DNA from: Bacteriovoracaceae bacterium
GTDB lineage: Bacteria; Bdellovibrionota; Bacteriovoracia; Bacteriovoracales; Bacteriovoracaceae
Assembly: GCA_018675575.1 (NCBI GenBank)
Contig: JABGXW010000161.1
Location: 1 to 53,520 of the forward strand
Reading direction: 5' to 3'
DNA: 53,520 bases
The notes beneath the pieces were generated by a model. It made no database searches. It was not told the DNA's origin and saw only the letters and a list, made by a program, of their open reading frames with translations. Below, piece by piece: positions 42,274 through 50,643 of this stretch (position 1 is the first letter of the stretch; each line of letters begins with the position of its first letter). The position numbers and the translations under genes are program-made.

Positions 42274-43607
42274 TAGTTTTCCTTAAAAAGAGGTCTTCCG
42301 TTAGGAGGTCCAATTAACTCTCCTCCTTTGAAAATGATCTTTCCTGCTAATATGGTTTGTTTAACTTTTCCAAAAACTTTTCTTCCCTCATAAGGTGTTT
42401 CCTTATGTTTATGAAGAATATCATTTTTAGAAATTATATATTCTTCATTAGGATCAAAAACTACAAAGTCAGCTCTATAACCAGCTTTAATTGATCCGTG
42501 AGAATGATTTAACCCTATAAATTGAGATGTTTTTTCTGACATGAAATAAAACAAGTCTGAAATACTCATTCCTCTCGCTTTCATTTCCGTCCAGATAAGT
42601 GAAATGCCAAATTGTAGAGATGAAATTCCCCCCCAAGCCTTACCAAGATCACCTTCACTCATGCATTTAAGTTGGGGTGTACATGGTGAATGATCTGATA
42701 CTATGAAATCAATCACACCTTCTTTTAATCCCTCCCAAAGTTTTTCTTTATTTTCTTTTTCTCTTATAGGTGGACAACATTTAAAGAGTGTATTTCCGTC
42801 TGGAATTTTTTCTGACTCCAATAATAGATAATGGGGACAGGTCTCAACCGATATATATGAATTTTCTTTTTTAGCTTTTTTAAGCGCAGGCAATGCATCT
42901 GAAGAGGATAAATGAACAATATGAACTCTACACTCATTTTTGATAGAGAGATTTATCATCAACTCTATAGCATTATTTTCAAAACTTCGAGGTCTAGAAT
43001 CTAAAAATGTTTGGTACACATTAGTAATATTTTTACCATCCACATTTGCATCATCTATTTCAGCATGGATTAAATAGGGGCAATCGTGTACAGCAATAAT
43101 AGGCATGGCATTGTTAAGGTCTTCTTCTTTCATCTCAGGAAATTCTTTAATACCAGAATCAATTAAGAAAGATTTAACTCCAAATACTCCTGCTTTCAGT
43201 AATTCATCGAGACAAGAAATTGTTGTAGGAATAACTCCTCCCCAAAACCCTACATTTACAAAAAGTTTACCTGTAACTTCTTTTACTTTAATTTCTAGAG
43301 CTTCTTTAGTAGTTGTAACAGGTAAACAATTGAGAGGCATATCCATAACTGTTGTTATGCCTCCAGCTGCTGCGGCGCTAGTCGCCGTTAGAAATCCTTC
43401 CCATTCAGTTCTTCCTGGTTCATTTATATGGACATGGGTGTCTACAATTCCAGGTGCTAAAACATGTTTACCAAGATCATAAACGACTCCATCAAAACCT
43501 GTTGGTAATTTTTTGACGACATCTACAATCAGCTCGTCCTTTACTATGACCACACCGTCAAATAGCTCTGGACCAAGAATAATATTTCTAGAAATAAATG
43601 CTTTCAA
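42273..43607 (-). CDS. allB: Allantoinase
   Basis: A 444-residue amidohydrolase that opens the allantoin ring to give allantoate. Metal site: HVHINEPGR (first two His), GVKSFLID (the Lys that is carbamylated in this family), YLIHAE, HIVHLSSS and VSDHSPC (final Asp). GKAWGGISSLQ is the allantoinase-type substrate loop. The start is TTG with GAGG 5 bases upstream. The frame stays open further upstream without ATG or GTG, but family length and the beta-strand start AFISRNIIL favour 43607. Followed with a one-base overlap by the allantoicase gene. Confidence 0.94.
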   Translation of the reverse strand: MKAFISRNIILGPELFDGVVIVKDELIVDVVKKLPTGFDGVVYDLGKHVLAPGIVDTHVHINEPGRTEWEGFLTATSAAAAGGITTVMDMPLNCLPVTTTKEALEIKVKEVTGKLFVNVGFWGGVIPTTISCLDELLKAGVFGVKSFLIDSGIKEFPEMKEEDLNNAMPIIAVHDCPYLIHAEIDDANVDGKNITNVYQTFLDSRPRSFENNAIELMINLSIKNECRVHIVHLSSSDALPALKKAKKENSYISVETCPHYLLLESEKIPDGNTLFKCCPPIREKENKEKLWEGLKEGVIDFIVSDHSPCTPQLKCMSEGDLGKAWGGISSLQFGISLIWTEMKARGMSISDLFYFMSEKTSQFIGLNHSHGSIKAGYRADFVVFDPNEEYIISKNDILHKHKETPYEGRKVFGKVKQTILAGKIIFKGGELIGPPNGRPLFKEN

Positions 43608-43688
43608 TTCTGCCTCAGTTACAATATTTGAATGGATTATATTAAATTTAGTAGGGCCAGATGGAAAGGATTTATGCGGTAAGAATAC

Positions 43689-44681
43689 TTAAATTATGGC
43701 CGAGAATTCATGTTCAAAGCTAAAATTGGCAAATCCACCACCAGTATGGATAAAAAGAATCCTATCTCCGAAATTTTGTGGGTTTTTCTCTAATTCGGCA
43801 ATCATTCCAAAAAAGGCCTTTCCTGTATAAACAGGATCCAAAAGTATTCCTGACTCCCTGCAGTAATTATGTATTTTTTTTAGCCCCTCTAACGTATTTT
43901 CAGCGTACCCAGGACCTACGTAACCATCATGAATAATAGCTTTATTGACCCGGCAGTTTTTCAATTGATAGTGTTGAATAAAGTCTTCAACAATAGAATT
44001 GATTCTTTTTTGAAAATGGGCCTCATCATCACAGATATTGATTGTATGAATTTTAGTATGGTCGTTTTTGGATATCAATTCTTCACCAAGAAGCAAGCCT
44101 GCAGTGGTTCCTCCCGAGCCTGTAGCACTGAAAATATCAGATATAATGCCACTGGTCTGCTCTATTATTTCTTTAAAACATTGAACATAACCAAGGGCAC
44201 CGACATGATTAGAGCCCCCTTCTGGAATAATATATGGCCTTAATCCCCGCTCTTTAAACTCTAAAGAAATCTCTTCCATTCGAGAATAATTATTTGCCCA
44301 ATCTTCATGGGTTATATATTTAATATCGGCACCCACTAATTTATTTAGAAGGAAGTTTCCTTTATAAAGTTCAAGTTCCGTTCCTCTTAAGAGAAGACAT
44401 GAATCAAGACCTAATTCTCTTGCTGCATACGCAGTAGCTCGAGCATGATTTGATTGGATTCCACCACAAGTAATAATTATATTACAGTTTTTATTAAGAG
44501 CATCTTTTAAGAGATATGATAATTTGCGGATTTTGTTTCCAGAGAATACAAATCCTGTTCTATCATCACGTTTGACAAAAATTTCTTTATTGAACTGTTT
44601 ACTTAGCGCCCCTAACTTTTGAATTGGAGTGGGTCCCATAAAAAGATCAAGGGGTTTCTCGTCTGCGAGATCGAAGGTCAT
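43689..44681 (-). CDS. PLP-dependent deaminase / D-cysteine desulfhydrase family
   Basis: A fold-type II PLP enzyme (330 residues from the ATG at 44681) of the ACC deaminase/D-cysteine desulfhydrase family. GPTPIQKL, VKRDDRTGFVFSGNKIRKLSYLL (containing the PLP Lys), CGGIQSNHARATAYAA and PEGGSNHVGALGYV are all present. The substrate cannot be set from sequence: D-cysteine, D-serine-like acids or 1-aminocyclopropane carboxylate are the known choices. A TTG at 44696 is in frame but would overlap the lipoprotein gene, so the ATG after GAG (spacing about 9) is preferred. It lies in the minus-strand run ahead of allantoinase, 81 bases away. Confidence 0.83.
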   Translation of the reverse strand: MTFDLADEKPLDLFMGPTPIQKLGALSKQFNKEIFVKRDDRTGFVFSGNKIRKLSYLLKDALNKNCNIIITCGGIQSNHARATAYAARELGLDSCLLLRGTELELYKGNFLLNKLVGADIKYITHEDWANNYSRMEEISLEFKERGLRPYIIPEGGSNHVGALGYVQCFKEIIEQTSGIISDIFSATGSGGTTAGLLLGEELISKNDHTKIHTINICDDEAHFQKRINSIVEDFIQHYQLKNCRVNKAIIHDGYVGPGYAENTLEGLKKIHNYCRESGILLDPVYTGKAFFGMIAELEKNPQNFGDRILFIHTGGGFANFSFEHEFSAII

Positions 44682-44682
44682 A

Positions 44683-45060
44683 TCATTCTCTAGCAAGTTG
44701 CGACTTCAGCAAGTAAAGTTCTTTCTCTACATATTTTATTCTATTGTCTGTTTTCTTTAAGTCCATTCCTGTTGTGGTCTTATTAAAAGAGTAGGTATCT
44801 CTGCCTGTAGAACCTGCCATAACTTCATGGTGATCCATCATCTTATTACTTTTATCCTGTTGCTGATTTAATGCTTGTAACTCACCTTCTTTCACATCAA
44901 TCATCTTCTTTATATATTGCTTATATTCAAGAGCTGTAAGGCCCTCTCTTTTGCTTTGAACTTGCTTTAAAAATAACTGATGCCTTTTTCTCTCTACATT
45001 AGTTGAGCAGCCAATTATTAAAGTTAACGTCACTATAAATAATAAATTAATAATCTTCAT
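44683..45060 (-). CDS. Small helical lipoprotein
   Basis: A 125-residue lipoprotein with signal MKIINLLFIVTLTLIIGC (lipobox LIIGC). The mature part is Lys/Glu/Gln-rich and helical, with coiled-coil potential at both ends, and no recognised domain. It lies two bases downstream of the alpha/beta hydrolase gene and directly before the PLP enzyme gene. It is thus probably in the same transcript as the urate/allantoin genes, though its link to them is unknown. Confidence 0.7.
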   Translation of the reverse strand: MKIINLLFIVTLTLIIGCSTNVERKRHQLFLKQVQSKREGLTALEYKQYIKKMIDVKEGELQALNQQQDKSNKMMDHHEVMAGSTGRDTYSFNKTTTGMDLKKTDNRIKYVEKELYLLKSQLARE

Positions 45061-45062
45061 GT

Positions 45063-45818
45063 TTATCCTTGCTTAAGCTTATAGGGGTCTTTCTTTTTTT
45101 TATTTAACCAGCCAAGATAAAAAATCAATGAGACATGATCAAGAAATTTATATTCTTTATATTTTGGCGAGTATCCTTTCTTTTTTAGCTGTGAAACGAC
45201 TTCTCTTGTCATTTTAGCAGGAGTTATAAAATCTTTTCCTGATGCAAAGATTTGAATATCATTTGGGAGGTTTTTCATATTGCCTTCCTGATGGAAGTCT
45301 TCTACCAATTTATTATACGTTTTTGGTCCAATCCGGTCTTCTCTTAACAGTTTCGAAATAAAATGAGTGACTGGAGACATATAAATTCCATCACCAAGCC
45401 TGGGAGCTGGAGAAACAGCAATTAGCTTTTTACAATTTAGGTTATTGGCAAAATAAAAGGCCGGCAATGTACCGGCAGAAAAACCGTAAAATTTTAATTC
45501 TCTATCTCGATCCCAAGATATGATCTTATTAATGACCCTTTTTAGCTCAATCAATGCTTGTTTTGTTTCTTCTGGAGTTTTTCCTATGAGACTTAATGGA
45601 CCGGAGAAACTGACTACTTTTCCTTCTTGTGGAAGGAATGAAAGGTTTTTAACTTTTTCTTGAGTCATTGACCAACCCGAGAAGCAGATCCAAAGAGAGT
45701 TTCCGGGATAAGTAGTGGTGTCGAATGTATATTTCTTACTTTCCTCAGCATATTGAACTTCTTCTTCTAAGTTGTTAAAGATGCTAAATACAAAAAGTCT
45801 ATCGAGAATTCCTAACAT
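45063..45818 (-). CDS. Alpha/beta hydrolase
   Basis: A 251-residue alpha/beta hydrolase fold protein with no signal peptide. The nucleophile elbow is GFSAG (Ser114), the acid is probably Asp196 in ASGKDFITP, and the His is His228 in FLDHVSLI. The LWICFSGWSM strand near 42-51 would form the oxyanion side. The substrate is unknown; esters, lipids or small amides are possible. First gene of the tightly spaced minus-strand run that continues through the lipoprotein and PLP enzyme to the allantoin genes. Confidence 0.78.
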   Translation of the reverse strand: MLGILDRLFVFSIFNNLEEEVQYAEESKKYTFDTTTYPGNSLWICFSGWSMTQEKVKNLSFLPQEGKVVSFSGPLSLIGKTPEETKQALIELKRVINKIISWDRDRELKFYGFSAGTLPAFYFANNLNCKKLIAVSPAPRLGDGIYMSPVTHFISKLLREDRIGPKTYNKLVEDFHQEGNMKNLPNDIQIFASGKDFITPAKMTREVVSQLKKKGYSPKYKEYKFLDHVSLIFYLGWLNKKKKDPYKLKQG

Positions 45819-45855
45819 GCAAATAGTTTACTCTAATATTCATGAAAACCCTATC

Positions 45856-46437
45856 CTAGCTGCGTTTAGGAAATTTTATCATTAGTTTGTCATTAAGAAC
45901 TTCAAATGTTGCGAGATCTGCGTTAACACCATATGGAATATTAAAACTTTGGTTAAATTTTGAAATAGATCTCATTGAGGATCCCTGACTCTTTTCCTCT
46001 TTCATTGTTTCGCCAGATAGCGTCACCATCCCATCGCCAATTTTAATATTGATACTTTCCTTATTATAACCCTTGCCAGCAATAAGAAAATATTTGTAGT
46101 TCGAGTCTTCACTTTCAGTAATCTCAATATTCTCATTAGCGGGTCTATCAAAGCTTGGAAAGTTTTTGTGGAACATCATATCCATTTTATTTGCTAATGT
46201 TTTCATCTTTGCTTGAGGATTTACTGCTATTTTATTTCGTAGTCTATCTATGGCCTGTACAGCTCTTCTTTTTTTACGCTGAAATATTTTATCTGCAGCA
46301 CTCGCTGAGATATGAACACGATCAGTAAAGTCTTGTGCCTCTTTTTTAAAATAATTTTGAGAAAAAAGAGTTACAGCTGACCCTATTAAGAATGCGCCAA
46401 GAACTAAAATTGGTTTTGAAGAAAAAAACTTATTCAT
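45856..46437 (-). CDS. Membrane-anchored small heat-shock (Hsp20-like) protein
   Basis: A 193-residue protein. Residues about 8-26 form a hydrophobic N-terminal anchor or uncleaved signal (ILVLGAFLIGSAVTLF), followed by a basic helical region. Residues about 100-190 match the alpha-crystallin domain: IEITESEDSNYKYFLIAGKGYNK, INIKIGDGMVTLSGET and the terminal strand FEVLNDKLMIKFPK. The I-x-I tail is missing. The anchor would place the chaperone domain in the periplasm, which is unusual for this cytosolic family. No close operon partner. Confidence 0.77.
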   Translation of the reverse strand: MNKFFSSKPILVLGAFLIGSAVTLFSQNYFKKEAQDFTDRVHISASAADKIFQRKKRRAVQAIDRLRNKIAVNPQAKMKTLANKMDMMFHKNFPSFDRPANENIEITESEDSNYKYFLIAGKGYNKESINIKIGDGMVTLSGETMKEEKSQGSSMRSISKFNQSFNIPYGVNADLATFEVLNDKLMIKFPKRS

Positions 46438-46486
46438 GAGACCTCCATCACATTTGAATTAGTTATATCCCTATTAGAAACAAAAA

Positions 46487-47302
46487 TCATGGATTTAATG
46501 TCATTTCTTTGTCAATCTTTGAGTCAGAGATAAATGGAATTAACAACATCCACTGTAATTTTAGATATTTTGATGCCCTAAACACAGGAAGTCCTATGAT
46601 GATTTGATCAGATTTTTTCTTTGAATCTGCTCTGTAAGTTTTACAAATTCGGTCCCATAAAGAGATATTAAAGCCAAAATTACTATTAGTTTCAGTAACT
46701 AGGACTGAATGATGAATTCTATGCATGGCAGGTGTCACCAAGATAAAACGTAGAAAAGGATCTAACTTTTTAGGCAATTTTACATTTCCATGATTGAACA
46801 TGGCCATGCCATTTAAGATCATTTCAAATAAAATCACTGATAAAGGGTCTGCGCCAATGATTAAAATAATTACAATTTTATACATCATTGAACAGATTAT
46901 TTCGATTGGATGGAATCTAAGTGCAGTGGTTACATCGAATACAATGTCAGCATGATGCATTCTATGAAATCGCCAAAAGAGAGGAACTTTATGTAATATG
47001 AGATGCTGGAGATATATGGCGAAATCTAAAAGAATGATACTTAACAGAATCATTAACCAGTTAGGTAATGAAAATAAGTTTAATAATCCATAGCCATTCT
47101 CATTTGCCATTTGAGCAATTCCAGAAGCAGAAGAGAGAAAAAAGATATTCATGAGAAGTGTATTAATTATTGTAATTAAAAAGTTATTTGTCCATCTAAT
47201 AGACTTTTTTTGATCTGCTTTATAATATGGAATTATTAATTCCCATATAATCATAATAAATAGGATTGAACAAAATACTAATAATCTATTATATTGTTCC
47301 AA
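46487..47302 (-). CDS. Fatty acid hydroxylase / sterol desaturase family enzyme
   Basis: A 271-residue membrane di-iron oxygenase. The His clusters of the superfamily are present: HLILH (100-104), HRMHH (113-117), His131 after LRF, HGN, and HRIHH near residue 196. Four or more spans surround them. The family hydroxylates or desaturates fatty acids, sterols, carotenoids or sphingoid bases; the exact substrate cannot be read. Divergent from the symporter gene at 47363. Confidence 0.85.
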   Translation of the reverse strand: MEQYNRLLVFCSILFIMIIWELIIPYYKADQKKSIRWTNNFLITIINTLLMNIFFLSSASGIAQMANENGYGLLNLFSLPNWLMILLSIILLDFAIYLQHLILHKVPLFWRFHRMHHADIVFDVTTALRFHPIEIICSMMYKIVIILIIGADPLSVILFEMILNGMAMFNHGNVKLPKKLDPFLRFILVTPAMHRIHHSVLVTETNSNFGFNISLWDRICKTYRADSKKKSDQIIIGLPVFRASKYLKLQWMLLIPFISDSKIDKEMTLNP

Positions 47303-47362
47303 AAAAAAGACCCTTCATATATACTGTAATCACTAATATTTTTATCTTATCATGGTGTGTTC

Positions 47363-48799
47363 ATGCTAGACAGTATTATTACATTACTCTATCTCATTGT
47401 TATTTTTATATTGGCCATATTTTCAAAAAGATCAAAAGTAAATTTTAATAAATCAAATAAAGAGATCGTTACTGATCAGTATTTAGCTAGCAAAAACCTG
47501 ACTTTAATTGAATCAATGGGTTCTCTCATTGCAACAGAAGTTTCAGCGCTCACATTTTTAGGAATTCCTGCTTTTGCTTTCAGTAAGGATTTCAGTTTCG
47601 TGCATATTTATTTCGGAGCAATCATTGGCCGATTGATTATTGCGAGAATAATTGTCCCTAAAATTTATGATAAAGGAATTACTCTTTATCAAATCATGGC
47701 GAAAGAAAACTCAACCCAAAAAGGTGAAATGCTAACAGCATTAATCTATTCAATAAGTAAATTATTGGCAGTCGGAGTAAGGCTTTATGCAGGATCTATA
47801 CTAGTCGCTGAATTCTTTCATCTTAACATTATTGTCGCATTAGTTATTATTACAACAATTACTTTTTTCTATACTTTAATAGGTGGCTTGAAGGCCGTTG
47901 TTAGAACAGACCTATTACAAACTTGTCTGTTCATCTCAGGGGGTATTGCTGCTCATTTTGTTATTCCCGAAATTTCAGAACAATCATGGGAAAGTATGAT
48001 AGGCCTTGCTCATGAGAATGGTAAAACGGCAATCTTTGTACTCGACAGATGGCAAGAGTTTTTTATAGGTGTCTTTGGCGGGATATTGTTTGATATGTGT
48101 ACTCATGGAGTTGATCAAGACTTTACCCAAAGGCTAATGGGCGCTAAAACGGAAAAAATAGCCCAACAATCTATTTTCTTTTCATCTTTTTTCTCCATTA
48201 TTGTCGGTCTACTCTTTCTCTCTGTTGGAGCATTACTATGGAGCCATTTTCAGTTTTTTAATCTGCCAGAAGGTGTTAAAGCAGATAGGCTATTTGCTTG
48301 GTTTATTACAGAACATTTTCCAACTCCGGTAAAAGGACTCATGTTAGCAGGAGTTCTCGCTGCTACAATGTCCACATTAGATTCAACAATCAATGCTCTC
48401 TCCTCAGTTCTTTGGAGTGATCTATGGCCAAATCGCGATATTACTAAGATTAGATCTTATTTACGAACCGATACATTAATCATTTCAATTCTTTTATTAA
48501 TTGTCGCCATTATTTCGAGTCAATCAGAGGGTATCTTAATCCTAGGATTAAAAATCGCTTCTTGGACAGGCGGAGCCTTGGCTGCACTATTTTTCAGTCA
48601 ATTAGTTTGGCCCAATTTCTTAAGGACTGAAATGAACAGCGTTAATGTATTATTAACCTGGGTATTTAATTTATCAGGCGTTGCTCTCAATACATTTCTT
48701 GTTAATGGTCCTTGGCAATGGAATGTTTACTACGGAATGATATTCGGAACTTCTTATCTTTTTTTAAGGGGTAGAATATTCAATAAATTGTTAAGTTAA
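47363..48799 (+). CDS. Sodium/solute symporter family transporter
   Basis: A 478-residue SSS-family protein with about thirteen spans. It shows the first-helix region with SLIATEVSALTFLGIPAFAFSKD, LLAVGVRLYAGSILVAEFF, FYTLIGGLKAVVRTDLLQT and LAGVLAATMSTLDSTINALSSVLWSD, which carries the Ser/Thr residues of the sodium site. The substrate (sugar, amino acid or vitamin) is not evident. A GTG two codons earlier (47357) is possible; neither start has a clear ribosome site. Confidence 0.87.
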   Translation: MLDSIITLLYLIVIFILAIFSKRSKVNFNKSNKEIVTDQYLASKNLTLIESMGSLIATEVSALTFLGIPAFAFSKDFSFVHIYFGAIIGRLIIARIIVPKIYDKGITLYQIMAKENSTQKGEMLTALIYSISKLLAVGVRLYAGSILVAEFFHLNIIVALVIITTITFFYTLIGGLKAVVRTDLLQTCLFISGGIAAHFVIPEISEQSWESMIGLAHENGKTAIFVLDRWQEFFIGVFGGILFDMCTHGVDQDFTQRLMGAKTEKIAQQSIFFSSFFSIIVGLLFLSVGALLWSHFQFFNLPEGVKADRLFAWFITEHFPTPVKGLMLAGVLAATMSTLDSTINALSSVLWSDLWPNRDITKIRSYLRTDTLIISILLLIVAIISSQSEGILILGLKIASWTGGALAALFFSQLVWPNFLRTEMNSVNVLLTWVFNLSGVALNTFLVNGPWQWNVYYGMIFGTSYLFLRGRIFNKLLS

Positions 48800-48810
48800 A
48801 ATTTGACCGA

Positions 48811-48842
48811 GCTTAGATTCGACGTGACATTCGCGCCTAAGC
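48811..48842. repeat. Inverted repeat after the symporter gene
   Basis: GCTTAG / CTAAGC with a 20-base spacer, 12 bases after the stop. It could form a weak hairpin, but no T-run follows, so it is not called a terminator. Confidence 0.3.
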
Positions 48843-48985
48843 ACCTAAAGTTACTAACGAACCTATCCCCCCAGATATTTTTTGAAAAGATCTTTGTGAT
48901 GAGAATGAAACTTTTTTCCTTTTTACTCGTAGAGATAATACAAACATATCGTTTGTTTTAGAAAACATCTCAACGGGAGAAATAA

Positions 48986-49264
48986 ATGAGATCTTTAATC
49001 ATTGCAGTATCACTTATGTTTAGCTTTGCAGTTTCACAAAGTTATGCTGCTTCTTCGGTAGACCTAAGTTGCGTTAGAGCAAATATGGGGAGATGTCTTC
49101 TTAATTTTACACGTCCACAGTGTAAAAGACTGCTTGCAAATGCCTGCATCCAAAAGCCAAACTGGAGCAGAAAATGCGTTAAGCAAAATGCGAAGCGATG
49201 TTGGTATAGTATGCTAACTCGCAGGGAATGTGTAAGACTTCTTAGACCAGTATGTAAGAAGTAG
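48986..49264 (+). CDS. Secreted Cys-rich basic microprotein with internal duplication
   Basis: A 92-residue protein with a type I signal (MRSLIIAVSLMFSFAVSQSYA). The mature 71 residues are strongly basic and contain eight Cys in two tandem units of about 30 residues. Unit 1 is CVRANMGRC...QC...AC, unit 2 is CVKQNAKRC...EC...VC, with spacing C-x7-C-x8/9-C-x7-C in each. This suggests two small disulfide-bonded modules. No known family was recognised. GGGAG lies about 7 bases before the ATG, and a strong terminator follows. A GATAAT hexamer (48934-48939) and a CAAAC/GTTTG dyad (48941-48955) lie upstream. Confidence 0.78.
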   Translation: MRSLIIAVSLMFSFAVSQSYAASSVDLSCVRANMGRCLLNFTRPQCKRLLANACIQKPNWSRKCVKQNAKRCWYSMLTRRECVRLLRPVCKK

Positions 49265-49273
49265 ACAAGAGGA

Positions 49274-49300
49274 GGGTATCGATCAGATCGGTACCCTTTT
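49274..49300 (+). terminator. Rho-independent terminator
   Basis: A 10-bp stem GGGTATCGAT / ATCGGTACCC (one T-G pair) with a CAG loop, followed by TTTT. It ends the Cys-rich microprotein transcript 9 bases after the stop. Confidence 0.9.
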
Positions 49301-49342
49301 ATTCATGAGAAATATTTTCTAAAAACTTTCAAATTTTTATAT

Positions 49343-50404
49343 TTAATTTAGTATTTTTTGAAATGTAATGGCCTTAACGGGGCAAATATCAATACAACCA
49401 CCACAACCAATGCAAGGAGTTTCCATAAGTCCAAAACTTCCCTCGAGAGGTTTTTTGTCCTTATGAGCATAGCTTCCAACATCAATTCCCATTGGGCATA
49501 CAGTTGTACAAAGATCTAGCCCCCTACATTTATCATTGGCGACTACTTTAAACTTAGATTTAAAGTATTTACCAAATAATCTCATTCCGCCAGCAAGAGG
49601 ACAGCCATAACGACACCAAATTCTCGTGCCTAAAAAAGGATAAGCTCCAATACCAATCAATGCTCCAAAAAGTAAATCGACTACGAGATCCTGTACAGCT
49701 CGCATTGAATTTATTAATGTTCCAGCTGAAAGAATTTTCCATGCATCAAAAAAGAGTAAAAATCCGAAAATGATGGCAAAGGCAACAAAGAGATATTGAA
49801 TACCTTCAAGCTTTTCAGATAACTTCCCCCTTGGAGTAAGCTTGGTTACCCATGCATTTCCCCATTTTGTAATCCCAATTGTTTCTGAAAGATTTCCACA
49901 TGCACAGAACCAAGAACAGTACCTTTTTCCAAAAAACCACACAGACAATGGAACAATGATAAAGATATAAATAAACCCGCCTGTAGATGTAAACCCATTA
50001 TAGAGATAGACATAAGCATTCTTATTTATAGGATAATAAGTATCAGAGAAAAATTCTCCACCATTTTTAAAAAATGGTACAAAGTAGGGAATGATATAAA
50101 AAAGAATAGACTGACTTAAGAAAATACTGATGAATTTTTTTCTTTGATACGAGCTAATTTCTTTTGTTTTATTCTTGCCATAGGGAGTTTTCCCCGAAAT
50201 AAAAACTTTAAAGGCAATAAAGCATACTAGTCCGGTATAAACAGTCGAATACCAAAAACCTGTTGATTTTCCAAACCAATAAAAGGTGTTTGCAACTTGA
50301 TCTGCCTCGACAAACCATAATGGATATTTATATATTAAATAAAATCCAATTATAATGGGCAAGAATAGCAATAGAAATAATTTTTCAGCAATAGATCTTT
50401 TCAT
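49343..50404 (-). CDS. Membrane-bound polyferredoxin (NapH/CcoG-like 4Fe-4S protein)
   Basis: A 353-residue inner-membrane iron-sulfur protein with five or six spans. Two membrane-edge Cys motifs (YCSWFCACGN and WCRYGCPLAGG) are typical of the NapH/NosR/CcoG group. Two C-terminal 4Fe-4S clusters follow: CRGLDLCTTVCPMGID, and CIGCGGCIDICPVKAI near the end. It would pass electrons across or along the membrane to an unidentified partner. No reductase, copper or nitrous oxide genes lie nearby to assign it, so the role stays open. Confidence 0.85.
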   Translation of the reverse strand: MKRSIAEKLFLLLFLPIIIGFYLIYKYPLWFVEADQVANTFYWFGKSTGFWYSTVYTGLVCFIAFKVFISGKTPYGKNKTKEISSYQRKKFISIFLSQSILFYIIPYFVPFFKNGGEFFSDTYYPINKNAYVYLYNGFTSTGGFIYIFIIVPLSVWFFGKRYCSWFCACGNLSETIGITKWGNAWVTKLTPRGKLSEKLEGIQYLFVAFAIIFGFLLFFDAWKILSAGTLINSMRAVQDLVVDLLFGALIGIGAYPFLGTRIWCRYGCPLAGGMRLFGKYFKSKFKVVANDKCRGLDLCTTVCPMGIDVGSYAHKDKKPLEGSFGLMETPCIGCGGCIDICPVKAITFQKILN

Positions 50405-50643
50405 AATAGTAAGTGTCTCAAATTATCAAAATTTTGGCCAGATGAGCAATTATTTTATTTTCAGTTAAATATTACCTTAGTTCAAATAACATTGATTAGA
50501 TAATCATAATATAAACTTATTTTAAAATAGTACTTAGTTTTTAAGGTGTTTGATTATTAGTTGTAAAGACTAGAAAAGGCAGCACTAAGTGAATTTAATA
50601 GCTTTTTGTTTTCATACAGCAATACTTACATTATCATTAACTA
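50405..50643. other. Gene-free spacer between divergent genes
   Basis: 239 bases of very AT-rich sequence between the polyferredoxin and GT-C genes. The only structured element seen is a small dyad TGATTA-GA-TAATCA at 50493-50506. No open frame with a ribosome site was found. Confidence 0.4.

Noticed and set aside
42273..43690. Longer N-terminus for allantoinase (frame open upstream of 43607)
   Set aside because: No ATG, GTG or TTG lies in the upstream part, and the protein from TTG 43607 already has the complete first strand of the family.
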